This document shows positions 28,031-37,614 of a stretch of 64,000 nucleotides of DNA, one piece after another. Origin of the DNA: Roseomonas populi (GTDB lineage Bacteria > Pseudomonadota > Alphaproteobacteria > Acetobacterales > Acetobacteraceae); the NCBI RefSeq assembly GCF_024594815.1, contig NZ_JANJOU010000022.1, positions 1 through 64,000 of the forward strand, read 5' to 3'. Positions within the stretch are counted from its first letter, which is position 1. Each line of letters starts with the position of its first letter. A model generated the notes under the pieces. It made no database searches and was not told the DNA's origin. It saw only the letters and a list, made by a program, of their open reading frames with translations. Made by a program: the position numbers and the translations under genes.

Positions 28031-28705
28031 GGGCGACGCCGCCCTCTACCGCCTTCTGGCCTGGACATCGCCTGCCTATCCGGTCGGCGCCTACACCTAC
28101 AGCCATGGGCTGGAGGCAGCGGTGGAGGAAGGGGCGGTGAAGGATCGGGCCGGGCTGGTCGCCTATGTGCAGGCGGCGCTGGGGCGCGGGGCGGGGGCGG
28201 TGGACGGGCCGCTTCTGGCCGCCGCATGGCGCGCGGCCGAGGCGGATGACGAGGCCGCGCTGGACGAAGTGGCGGAGCTGGCCTCCGCCTGGCGCGGCAC
28301 GGCGGAGACGGCGTTGGAGAGCGGCGCGCAGGGCGCGGCCTTCGCCTCCGTCACCGCCGCGGCCTGGCCGGAGCCGCGCTTCGCCGCGCTGGTCGCACGC
28401 CATCCCCGGCGGCTGGTGCATCCCGTGGCCTTCGGGGCGGCGGCGGCCTGGAATGGCATCCCCCTGCGTTCCGCGCTGTTCAGCTGGTTGGGCGCCTTCG
28501 CGGCCAATCTGGTTTCCGCGGGCGTCAGGCTGGTGCCGCTGGGGCAGACGGATGGGCAGGTGGCCACCGCCACGCTCATGCCCGCGGTGCAGGCGGCAAC
28601 GGAGGCGGCATTGGCCGCTGACCTTGATGAGATCGGCACCTCCGCGCCGATGCTCGACCTTTTCTCCATGCGCCACGAGACGCAGTACACGAGGCTCTTC
28701 AGATC

Positions 28706-28709
<4 letters not shown>
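28011..28709 (+). CDS. ureF: urease accessory protein UreF
   Basis: A UreF of about 232 residues, part of the UreDFG GTPase-gating complex. Family features are [21 protein letters not shown] near the N-terminus (residues 13-33, partly quoted), FFSW-like [22 protein letters not shown] and the C-terminal [16 protein letters not shown] start it at ATG 28011 inside the ureE tail; ATG 27987 is an alternative. A further upstream extension is only the out-of-frame reading of the His repeat. Its stop overlaps ureG (ATGA). Confidence 0.94.
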
Positions 28710-29376
<667 letters not shown>

Positions 29377-29377
<1 letters not shown>

Positions 29378-29946
29378 TGCGCCGCCTTCTGCCTGTTGCT
29401 CTCGCCCTGCTGCCGCTGCCTGCCCTGGCCCATACGGGGCTGGGCCATGTGGCGGGCTTCACCGCCGGCTTCGCGCACCCGCTGGGCGGGGCGGACCACC
29501 TGATGGCGATGGTGGCGGTCGGGCTCTGGGCGGGGCTGATCGGCGGGCGCGCCACCTGGGCGCTGCCTCTGGCCTTCCTGGCGGCGATGACGGCGGGCGG
29601 CGCGCTCGGCATGGCCGGGATCGGGTTGCCGATGGTGGAGGCGGGGATCGCCGGCTCCGTCATCGTGCTCGGCGCGCTGGTGGCGCTGGCGGTGCGGCCG
29701 CCGCTTGCCGTCGCGCTGGGGCTGGCGGCGCTGTTCGGGCTGTTCCACGGCCATGCCCACGGGGCGGAGATGGCGCCGGGCGCCGGGGCCGCGGGTTACG
29801 CGGCCGGGTTCCTGCTGGCCACGGCGGCGCTGCACGCGCTGGGGCTGGCCGTGGGGGCGGCGGGGCGGCCGGGCTTCCGCGCGGCGGCCCGGGTGGCCGG
29901 TGCGGGGAGCGTGGCGGCGATGGTGGCCTTGCTCGTTCTGGGCTGA
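29377..29946 (+). CDS. ureJ: HupE/UreJ-family nickel permease
   Basis: A 189-residue membrane protein with a signal-like start and about six further hydrophobic segments. The metal-binding motif HPLGGADHLMAM (HxxxxDH) near residue 30 and FGLFHGHAHGAE near 125 are diagnostic for HupE/UreJ proteins, which bring nickel or cobalt across the inner membrane. It is the last gene of the urease operon, overlaps ureG by one base and is followed by a terminator. Confidence 0.93.
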
Positions 29947-29970
29947 GGCTGGGTACTGAGGCTGGCGGGG

Positions 29971-30000
29971 CGGGCGGGAAGGGCCTAGCCTTCCCGCCCG
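29971..30000 (+). terminator. terminator after the urease operon
   Basis: A perfect 12-bp stem (CGGGCGGGAAGG / CCTTCCCGCCCG) with a GCCTAG loop, 25 bases after the ureJ stop and 22 bases before the next gene. It lacks a long U tract but is the strongest hairpin found in this part and cleanly closes the urease unit. Confidence 0.75.
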
Positions 30001-30021
30001 CGACGCGGGGGAACGGGCGGG

Positions 30022-31629
30022 ATGGCGCGAGCTCTGTTCTGGGGCTGTCTGCTCCTCGGTCTGGCCCTGCAGGTGCCGGGCCTGGTGCGGGCGGAATCGC
30101 CTCCGGGCACGATCACCATCGCGGTGGAGAGCCCCTTCGGGATTGACCCGCACTTCCTCTTCGTCGGCCCCAACATGGCGGCGGCGCGCCAGATCTACGA
30201 CAGCATCATCAACCGGGATTCCGAGAGCCGCTTCATCCCGGGCATCGTCCAGTCCTGGGAGGCGCCGGATGACAGGACCTGGCTGCTGCACGTGCGGCCG
30301 GGCGTCACCTTCCAGGATGGCAGCCCGCTGACGGCGGAGGACATCGCCTTCTCCATCGCCCGCGTGCCGGCGGTGCCGAACAATCCGGGGCCCTACACCT
30401 CCAACCTGCGGACCATCGAGGGCGTGGAGGTGGTGAACGCGCTGACGCTGCGGATCCGCACGGACCGGCCGAACCCGACGCTGATGGGGCAGCTGACGAA
30501 CATCTTCGTCGTCTCCCGCAACGCCGCGCGCGGGGACGGCACGGCGGCCGGTGCCAGCACGGCGGAGTTCAACAGTGGCCGCGCGGCGATCGGTACAGGG
30601 CCCTACCGGCTGGCTGCGATGCACGGCTCCGAGGGCATGTCGCTGGCGCGCAACCCGACCTATTGGGGGCCCGCGCCAGCCTACGAGAAAGCCGAGATCC
30701 GCGTCATCGGCAACGACGCCTCCCGCCTGGCGGCGCTGGTGGCGGGCGACGTGGACCTGATCGAGAGCGTGCCGCCCGGCGACGTGGCGCGGTTGGAGCG
30801 GGAGCCGCGCGTGACGCTGTTCCGCCGCAACTCCGACCGCATCATGTACCTGATCCCGAATGTGGGGGCGGAGCGGCTGGGGCTGCTGGTGGACGCGGAC
30901 GGCAAGCCGCTGGATCGCAACCCGCTGCGCGACGTGCGGGTGCGCCGCGCCCTTTCCATGGCGCTGGACCGGGCGGCGCTGGCCTCCCGCGCGCTGGACG
31001 GGCAGGCGGTGCCCACCGGGCAGATGGTGCCGCAGCAGTTCGGCGCCTACGACCCCTCCTACCCCGTGCCCCGCCCCGATCCGGAGGGGGCGCGCAGGCT
31101 GCTGGCGGAGGCGGGCTATCCCCGCGGCTTCGGGCTCTCCATCGGCTGCTCCAACAACCGCTTCGTCAACGATGCGCGGGTCTGCCAGGCCGTGGGGCAG
31201 ATGTTCACCCGAGCCGGGTTCCAGACGAAGGTGGAGACGATGCCGGGCAGCGTCTTCTTCCCGCGTACGGTGGAGGGGAAGAACGAGTTTCCCGTGATCC
31301 TCTACGGCCTCTCGCTCTCCTCCTCGCGCGATGCCAGCTACATCCTCTCCACCGCCGTGCACACGCGGAACGTCGGGCAGGCCTATGGCCAGGGCAATCG
31401 CGGCAGCTTCTCGGAGCCGGAGATGGACGCGGCGGTCCAGGCCGCGATCACCCGCAGCGATCCCGGGCGGGAGGAGGCGCTGCGCGCCGTGATGCGCGCC
31501 GCCATCGACCGCGTGCCGATCATCCCGATGTACAACCAGGTGACCCTCGTCGCCGCGCGGAAGGGCGTGCTCTACGAGCCGCGCATGGACGAGCAGTTGC
31601 TGGCCCAGCAGGCGAGGCCCGCGCCATGA
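30022..31629 (+). CDS. ABC transporter substrate-binding protein, peptide/opine family 5
   Basis: A 535-residue exported binding protein of the SBP_bac_5 (DppA/OppA/NikA) family. It has a signal peptide (about residues 1-24, ending VRAE) and family features such as VRPGVTFQDGSPLTAEDIAFS, GTGPYRL and DVRVRRALSMALDR. No permease or ATPase gene is adjacent. Its stop overlaps the start of a gamma-glutamyltransferase gene (ATGA), so the two probably act together. A glutathione- or gamma-glutamyl-peptide-binding role is a reasonable guess, and it must borrow permeases from elsewhere. Confidence 0.86.
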   Translation: MARALFWGCLLLGLALQVPGLVRAESPPGTITIAVESPFGIDPHFLFVGPNMAAARQIYDSIINRDSESRFIPGIVQSWEAPDDRTWLLHVRPGVTFQDGSPLTAEDIAFSIARVPAVPNNPGPYTSNLRTIEGVEVVNALTLRIRTDRPNPTLMGQLTNIFVVSRNAARGDGTAAGASTAEFNSGRAAIGTGPYRLAAMHGSEGMSLARNPTYWGPAPAYEKAEIRVIGNDASRLAALVAGDVDLIESVPPGDVARLEREPRVTLFRRNSDRIMYLIPNVGAERLGLLVDADGKPLDRNPLRDVRVRRALSMALDRAALASRALDGQAVPTGQMVPQQFGAYDPSYPVPRPDPEGARRLLAEAGYPRGFGLSIGCSNNRFVNDARVCQAVGQMFTRAGFQTKVETMPGSVFFPRTVEGKNEFPVILYGLSLSSSRDASYILSTAVHTRNVGQAYGQGNRGSFSEPEMDAAVQAAITRSDPGREEALRAVMRAAIDRVPIIPMYNQVTLVAARKGVLYEPRMDEQLLAQQARPAP

Positions 31630-33356
31630 CATCAAGCCCGCGCGCCTCCGGCGCGACGACGACACGTCCCCTCGTTTCCGGCCCGCGCCACGCGATCAGC
31701 GCCGGGCACTACCTTGCCAGCGCGGCGGGTCTCGCCATCCTGGAGGCGGGCGGCAACGCGATCGACGCCGGCGTGGCGGCCGGCCTCGTGCTCGGCGTGG
31801 TGCAGCCGGACATCGTGAACTTCGGCGGCGTCGCGCCCATCCTGATCCGCCGCGCCGATGGGCGGGTGGAGAGCATCGCGGGGCTGGGGCACTGGCCCAT
31901 GTCCCTGCCGCCCGACATCTTCATGCGCGAGCACGGCGGCAAGATGCCGCGCGGCGTGCTGCGGACCGTGGTGCCCGCCGCGCCCGATGCCTGGATCACC
32001 GCGCTGGAGCGGCACGGCACCATGGGCTTCGCCGATGTGGCCGGGGCCGCCATCCGCTTCGCGGAGGAGGGCTTTCCCGTCTATCCGATGTTCGCGGAGA
32101 GCATCGCCCTTCACGCGAAGGACTATGCGGGGTTCCCGACCAACGCGGCGATCTTCCTGCCCGGCGGGAAGCCGCACGCGGTGGGGGAGCTGTTCATCCA
32201 GAAGGACTTGGCCGCGACCATCCGCTTCATGGCAGATGAGGACCGGCGTGCCGCCGGGAAGGGCGGGCGGGAGGCCGGGCTGCGGGCGGCGCATGACGCC
32301 TTCTACCGCGGCGACATCGCGCGGCAGGTCGTTGCCTTCATGAAGGCGGAAGGCGGGTATCTCTCCGCCGAGGATCTGGCCAGTTTTCGCTCCCGCATCG
32401 AGCCGGCCGTCACGCGCGACTGGCGCGGGCACCAGGTGACGACCTCCGGCCCCTGGTGCCAGGGCCCGGCATTGCTGGAGGCGCTGCTGCTGATGGAGCG
32501 CGCCGGCTTCAGCGGCATGGCGCACAACAGCCCGGACTACCTGCACCTGCTGGCGGAATGCCTGAAGGTGGCGATGGCCGACCGCGAGTACCATTTCGGC
32601 GATCCCGCTTTCCGCGAGGTGCCGCTGGAGGCCCTGCTGGGCGAGGCGCACCTGTCCGCGCGCGCCGCGGCGATCGACCCGGCGCGCGCCCATCCCGGGA
32701 TGCCATCCCCGCGGCTGAATGACGGCACGGGCAAGCACGAGCGGAGCGAGCGTCTGGTTGCGGCGATCGAGCCGGACACCTCCTATGTCGCAGTGGTGGA
32801 CCGGGAGGGGAACGCCTTCTCCGCCACGCCTTCCGACGGGACGTGGAACGTGCCGGTTATTCCCGGCCTCGGTTTCGTCGCCTCGCCGCGCGGCACGCAG
32901 TCCCGACCCGACCCGGCGCATCCCTGCGGCGTGCGGCCCGGGGCGCGGCCGCGGCTGACGCCGAACCCCGCGCTCTGCGTGACGCGGGAGGGGGCGGTGA
33001 TCCCCTTCGGCACGCCGGGCGGGGACGTGCAGATCCAGGCCATGCTGCAGGTGCTGCTGAACCACCTGCATTTCGGCATGGACCTGCAGGAGGCGATCGA
33101 GGCGCCGCGCGTGGCGACCTATTCCTTCCCCTCCTCCTTCGCGCCCTATGACTATTTCCCGGGGCGCCTGGCGGTGGAGGCGCGCATCCCCGGCGCCACG
33201 CGGGATGCGCTGCGGGCGCGCGGGCACGATATCCAGGACTGGCCGGACTGGACCTGGCTGGCGGGCAGCGTGGAGGCGGTGCGCTACGATCCCGTCACGG
33301 GCGTGAAGGCGGGCGCGGCCGATCCGCGGCGCCCGGCCTACGCGCTGGCGATGTAG
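31626..33356 (+). CDS. gamma-glutamyltransferase family protein
   Basis: A 576-residue Ntn-hydrolase of the gamma-glutamyltranspeptidase family, which self-cleaves into large and small chains and hydrolyses glutathione or gamma-glutamyl amides. Large-chain features are GNAIDAGVAAGLVLGVVQPD and GGVAPILIR. The nucleophile is probably Thr385 in EPDTSYVAVVDREGN, where classic members have T-T-H-x-S. The GGXX-like region is FGTPGGDVQIQAM. I see no clear signal peptide, so location is uncertain. The altered residues around the nucleophile suggest a subfamily other than glutathione-specific Ggt, such as cephalosporin- or amide-acylase-like members. Confidence 0.85.
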   Translation: MTSSPRASGATTTRPLVSGPRHAISAGHYLASAAGLAILEAGGNAIDAGVAAGLVLGVVQPDIVNFGGVAPILIRRADGRVESIAGLGHWPMSLPPDIFMREHGGKMPRGVLRTVVPAAPDAWITALERHGTMGFADVAGAAIRFAEEGFPVYPMFAESIALHAKDYAGFPTNAAIFLPGGKPHAVGELFIQKDLAATIRFMADEDRRAAGKGGREAGLRAAHDAFYRGDIARQVVAFMKAEGGYLSAEDLASFRSRIEPAVTRDWRGHQVTTSGPWCQGPALLEALLLMERAGFSGMAHNSPDYLHLLAECLKVAMADREYHFGDPAFREVPLEALLGEAHLSARAAAIDPARAHPGMPSPRLNDGTGKHERSERLVAAIEPDTSYVAVVDREGNAFSATPSDGTWNVPVIPGLGFVASPRGTQSRPDPAHPCGVRPGARPRLTPNPALCVTREGAVIPFGTPGGDVQIQAMLQVLLNHLHFGMDLQEAIEAPRVATYSFPSSFAPYDYFPGRLAVEARIPGATRDALRARGHDIQDWPDWTWLAGSVEAVRYDPVTGVKAGAADPRRPAYALAM

Positions 33357-33357
33357 G

Positions 33358-35985
33358 TCAGGCCGGAGCCATCTCGGCCGCCAGCAGGGCGGCGATCTCC
33401 GGGCGGCAGGAGCCGCAACTCGTGCCAGCGCGCGTCACCTCGCCCACGGCGGCCACGCTGCCATGGCCCGCGCGAATGGCGCGGCACACGCTCTCCTTCG
33501 TCACGCTGTTGCAGACGCAGAGCGTGGGCGAGGGCGGCGGGCCATCCGCCGGGCGGCCGGCGAGGAGGGCGGCGGCGCCCGCCACGCCTTCCCCGGCCAA
33601 CAGGCCGGCCAGCCAGTCGCGCGGGGGCAGGCGGTGGTCAGGGCCGATGAAGAGGACGGCCTCGGGACGGCCCTGCCGCATCAGGGCGCCGCGGTGCAGC
33701 CCGGCGGCGGGGTCGTCCAGCCGGACCCATTCGGTGCCCGGCTCCTCCAGCAGGGCGGCGAGGCGGGTGAAGGCCTCTTCCGGAGGTTCGGCGCCTGCGA
33801 GTTCGTGCCGGAACACGCCGGGGCCGGCGAGGGCCAGCGCCACCCAGTCCGCAACTCTCGGGCCGAGGCTGCGGCGGGCGATGAGGAAGCCGTGCCAGGC
33901 CGGGGTGAAGGCGGAGAGCGCGACGCGGGCGGATTTCAATGCGGGCTGGGCGGAGACGGGATCGACGGCGGGCGGGATGGTGCCGTTGATGCGGGCGGCG
34001 GGGGCGCGCTCGGCCGTCCAGTGCATGGGCGCGAAGGCGGTGCCGCGGCGCTGGCCCGTGTCGTGGCGCAGGCGGAGGACGGCGGAGGCGCCCGCGTGGC
34101 TGGCGATGCGGGCGAGGCTGCCGTCGGGCAGGTCCGCCGCGTCGGCGGGGTGAACCACCAACTCCGGTTCCGGCTTGTGGGCCATCAGCCGGGGCACGCC
34201 CCCCGTGCGGGTCATGGTGTGCCACTGGTCGCGCAGCCGGCCGGTGAGGAGGGTGAGGTGGCCATCCCCCTCCGGGCGCGGCTTGTGAGCGACGGGGACG
34301 AAGCGGGCGCGGCCGGCGGGAAAGGCGCCGTCGGCGAAGAAGCGGGGCGTGGTGGCGCCCTCGGCGGGCACGGGCCAGCGGGTGGGGGGCAGGGCGGCGT
34401 AGTCGGCGTCGGAGAGACCGGCGAGGCCGGAGATGTCGAAAGCGCGGGTGCCGTTGTTACCGAGGCCTGTGAGGGCCGCGTGCTCCCGGAAGATCGCGGC
34501 GGGGTCGGGCCAGGCGAAATTGGCGCCCCAGCCCAGGCGGGCGGCGACCCCGGCGATGATCCACCAGTCCGGCCTTGCCTCTCCGGGCGGTGGCAGGAAG
34601 GCGCGCTGGCGGGAGATGACGCGCTCCGAATTGGTGACGGTGCCGTCCTTCTCCGCCCAGCCCAGCGCGGGCAGGCGGACATGGGCGAAGGCGGCGGTGT
34701 CTGTGTCCCGCATGACCTCGGAGACGACGAGGAAGGGGGCGCGGCGCATGGCGTCCCGCGCGACTTCGGCTTCCGGCAGGGAGACGGCAGGGTTGGTGGC
34801 CATGACCCAGAGGGCGCCGATTCTGCCAGCGCCGAGGGCGCGGAACAGGTCCACCGCCTTCAGCCCGGGGCTGGTGGCGAGGTTGGGGGCGTTCCAGTGC
34901 TGGCGCACCAGGTCAGCCTCACCGGGCACGGACCAATCGAGGTGGCCCGCGAGGACGTGGCCGAGCGCGCCCACCTCCCGCCCGCCCATGGCGTTGGGCT
35001 GGCCGGTGATGGAGAAGGGGCCGGCGCCGGGCTTGCCGATGCGGCCCGTCAGCAGGTGGCAGTTGATGATGGCGTTGGCGCCGTCCGTGCCCGTCTCAGA
35101 CTGGTTGATGCCCTGGGACCAGAGGGTGACGGTGCGCGGGGTTTCCGCGAACAGGCGCAGGAAGGTGGCGAGGTCGGCGGGGTTCAGGCCCGTGCGCTCC
35201 GCAGCGTTGGCGGCATCGGCGTGGGCGGCGGTGAGGGTGGCGTCCAGGCCCTGGGTGTGGGCGTAGACATAGGCGTGGTCGGTCAGGCCGTGGTCGTGCA
35301 GATGGGCGAGGAGGGCGTTGAAGAGGGCGACGTCGGAGCCCGGCTTGATGCCGAGGTGCAGGTCCGCACCCTCCGCGCTTGGCGTGCGGCGAGGATCGAC
35401 GATGACGAGGCGCATGGAGGGCCGCACGGCCCGCGCCGCCGCGATGCGCTGGAACAGGACGGGGTGGCACCAAGCGAGGTTGCTGCCGACGAGGACGACC
35501 AGGTCGGCCTCCTCCAGGTCCTCGTAGAGGCCGGGCACCACGTCCTCGCCGAAGGCGCGCTTGTGGGCGGCAACGGCGCTGGCCATGCAGAGGCGGGAGT
35601 TGCTGTCGATGTTGGAGGTGCCGAGGAAGCCCTTCGCCAGCTTGTTGGCGGCGTAGTAGTCCTCCGTGAGAAGCTGGCCGGAGACGTAGAGGGCGACGCC
35701 ATCGCGGCCGAGTTCGGATTGGGCGCGGCGGAAGCCTTCCGCCACGGCGTCCAGCGCGGCGTCCCAGGACGCGCGCTTGCCGCCGACTTCCGGGTGCAGC
35801 AGGCGTCCCGGCAGGTCCAGCGTCTCGCCCAGCGCGGTGCCCTTGCTGCAGAGGCGGCCCTTGTTGGCGGGGTGCTCCGTGTCGCCCGCGATGCGCCCGT
35901 CCGGCGCGGCGAGCACGCCGCAGCCGACGCCGCAATAGGGGCAGGTCGTGCGCGTCAGGCCGGAGGGCGGGGGCAGCGCGTCCAT
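33358..35985 (-). CDS. nasA: assimilatory nitrate reductase catalytic subunit with C-terminal BFD [2Fe-2S] domain
   Basis: An 875-residue cytoplasmic bis-MGD molybdoenzyme reducing nitrate to nitrite for nitrogen assimilation. Cys15, 18, 22 and 46 bind the N-terminal [4Fe-4S] cluster (CPYCGVGCG, GRLCSKG). The molybdopterin domains follow (SNSRLCMASAV, NPAVSLPEAE). The C-terminal part has a BFD-like [2Fe-2S] site (CVCNSVTKESVC, CGSCRPEI). It is the last gene of the nas operon, three bases after the FNR-type reductase that may feed it electrons. It converges with the gamma-glutamyltransferase gene, stop to stop. Confidence 0.95.
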   Translation of the reverse strand: MDALPPPSGLTRTTCPYCGVGCGVLAAPDGRIAGDTEHPANKGRLCSKGTALGETLDLPGRLLHPEVGGKRASWDAALDAVAEGFRRAQSELGRDGVALYVSGQLLTEDYYAANKLAKGFLGTSNIDSNSRLCMASAVAAHKRAFGEDVVPGLYEDLEEADLVVLVGSNLAWCHPVLFQRIAAARAVRPSMRLVIVDPRRTPSAEGADLHLGIKPGSDVALFNALLAHLHDHGLTDHAYVYAHTQGLDATLTAAHADAANAAERTGLNPADLATFLRLFAETPRTVTLWSQGINQSETGTDGANAIINCHLLTGRIGKPGAGPFSITGQPNAMGGREVGALGHVLAGHLDWSVPGEADLVRQHWNAPNLATSPGLKAVDLFRALGAGRIGALWVMATNPAVSLPEAEVARDAMRRAPFLVVSEVMRDTDTAAFAHVRLPALGWAEKDGTVTNSERVISRQRAFLPPPGEARPDWWIIAGVAARLGWGANFAWPDPAAIFREHAALTGLGNNGTRAFDISGLAGLSDADYAALPPTRWPVPAEGATTPRFFADGAFPAGRARFVPVAHKPRPEGDGHLTLLTGRLRDQWHTMTRTGGVPRLMAHKPEPELVVHPADAADLPDGSLARIASHAGASAVLRLRHDTGQRRGTAFAPMHWTAERAPAARINGTIPPAVDPVSAQPALKSARVALSAFTPAWHGFLIARRSLGPRVADWVALALAGPGVFRHELAGAEPPEEAFTRLAALLEEPGTEWVRLDDPAAGLHRGALMRQGRPEAVLFIGPDHRLPPRDWLAGLLAGEGVAGAAALLAGRPADGPPPSPTLCVCNSVTKESVCRAIRAGHGSVAAVGEVTRAGTSCGSCRPEIAALLAAEMAPA

Positions 35986-35988
35986 GGC

Positions 35989-37614
35989 TCAGTACACGTC
36001 GCGCTGGTAGCGGTTCTGGCGGGCCAGGGCGACGATCCAGTCGCGCGCGGCGTCGGCGTCCATGCGGCCCTCGCTCATCGCGATCTCGCGCAGGGTGGTG
36101 TCCACGTCCTTCGCCATGCGGGCGGCGTCGCCGCAGATGTAGAAGCGTGCGCCGTCCTGGAACCAGCGCCACAGGTCGGCGGCGCTCTCCTTCATACGGT
36201 TCTGGACGTAGACTTTCGGCGCGCCGGGATCGCGGGACCAGGCCAGCGACAGGCGCTCCAGCGTGCCGTCGGCCCTCCAGCCCTCGATCTCCTCGCGGAA
36301 GAGGTAGTCGGTGGCGGATTTCTGGTCGCCGAAGAAGAGCCAGGTGCGGCCCTTGATGCCCTGCGCGGCGCGGTGTTGCAGGAAGGCGCGGAAGGGCGCG
36401 ATGCCCGTGCCGGGGCCGCACATGATGACGGGGGTGTTCGGATCCTCCGGCAGGCGGAAGTGGGAGACTTGCATGTAGGCGGGCATGATCTCGGTGATCG
36501 CGCGCTCGCGGTCTCCCGGCGCAGCGTGGCCTTCGCCTTCCACGAGGTCGGGGAGGGCGCGGAAGCCGAGATGGGAGGAGGCGACGCCCTGCCGCACGCG
36601 GCCCCGGCGTTCGGCCTTCACCACGGAAACGCAGAGCTCGACCTTCCCCGGTACGGCGAGAGGGGAAGAGGCAATGGAGTAGAGGCGCGGCTTGAGGCCG
36701 GGAAGGGAGGCAGCGAGGTCGGCCAGCGGAGGACGCGCGGAGGGGAAGTGCTCCAGCAGGTCCAGCAGGTCGGCGTCCTGCGGCTGCGCGTCGTCGTCGC
36801 CGTCCGTCAGCTTGCGGAGCATGGCCGCTTCCTTCGCGTCGCGCGCGGCGCCGGCGAGGAGGTCCGTGGTGCGGTCCAGCGGGCGGGCGATGGCGAGATG
36901 CGTCAGGAAGGCCTCGCGCGCGGGGCGGGTGATGCCGTCGGGGCAGGGCACCGGCTCCTCGCCCGTGGCGCCGAGGGCGACGAGGCAGGCTTCCACCAGT
37001 TCCGGGTCGTTCGGCGCCAGCAGGCCGAGGCTGTCGCCGGGATCGTAGCGCAACCCGCTGCCTTCGAGGTCCAGCACGACGTTGCGGACATCCTTGGCGG
37101 AGGCCTCGCCGGAGAGCTTGTGCGCGGCCAGGACGCGGATGGGCACCAGTTCCGGCCCGGTGGACTTCAGCGGCGCGGCGGGCGCGGGGGCGGCGGGCGC
37201 CTCGGCCTGCAAGGCCTTCAGCGCCTTCTGGGTCGCCTTGCCGCCGGGGACGCAGAGGGAGAGGGAGCCTTCCGCACCGGAGGCGATTGCTTCCGCGTAG
37301 CTCTTGCAGACATAGCCGCACTGGCCGCAATCCAGCTGCGCCATGGCGGCCATGTAGCGGCGCGACTGCGGCTTGCCGGCGGCCATCGCTAGCCGCTCGT
37401 CCAGCGAGAGCGCGGGGTCGTGCCAGGGGAAGTCCTCTTCCGGTTCCGGCGCGGGGGCGGCGGATACACCGGGGGCCGAGGCGCCGCCGTAGAGGCCGGC
37501 GAGGAAGCCGTTGAGCCAGGCACGCTGCTCCGGCGTGAAGGGTGCGCTTTCCGGGATCATCGGGGTGGGGACGGGGCCGGGGAAGGCGGCCGCGACGGGG
37601 GAGATGGCGTTCAC
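35989..37614 (-). CDS. RnfB-type 4Fe-4S domain fused to a CysJ-like FAD/NAD(P)H reductase
   Basis: A 541-residue flavoprotein that most likely carries electrons from NADPH to NasA or NirA. Cys96, 99, 103 and 121 form a four-cysteine FeS motif (CGQCGYVC, then CVPGGKA) resembling that of RnfB. A CysJ-type FAD domain (RLYSIASS) and a NADP domain (MCGPGTGIAPFRAFLQ) follow, ending NRYQRDVY as in sulfite-reductase flavoproteins. The FMN flavodoxin domain of CysJ is missing and seems replaced by the FeS domain. The N-terminal FTPEQRAWLNGFLAG resembles the start of the NirA-like protein upstream. The start is GTG 37614, overlapping the nirA stop. Confidence 0.87.
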   Translation of the reverse strand: MNAISPVAAAFPGPVPTPMIPESAPFTPEQRAWLNGFLAGLYGGASAPGVSAAPAPEPEEDFPWHDPALSLDERLAMAAGKPQSRRYMAAMAQLDCGQCGYVCKSYAEAIASGAEGSLSLCVPGGKATQKALKALQAEAPAAPAPAAPLKSTGPELVPIRVLAAHKLSGEASAKDVRNVVLDLEGSGLRYDPGDSLGLLAPNDPELVEACLVALGATGEEPVPCPDGITRPAREAFLTHLAIARPLDRTTDLLAGAARDAKEAAMLRKLTDGDDDAQPQDADLLDLLEHFPSARPPLADLAASLPGLKPRLYSIASSPLAVPGKVELCVSVVKAERRGRVRQGVASSHLGFRALPDLVEGEGHAAPGDRERAITEIMPAYMQVSHFRLPEDPNTPVIMCGPGTGIAPFRAFLQHRAAQGIKGRTWLFFGDQKSATDYLFREEIEGWRADGTLERLSLAWSRDPGAPKVYVQNRMKESAADLWRWFQDGARFYICGDAARMAKDVDTTLREIAMSEGRMDADAARDWIVALARQNRYQRDVY

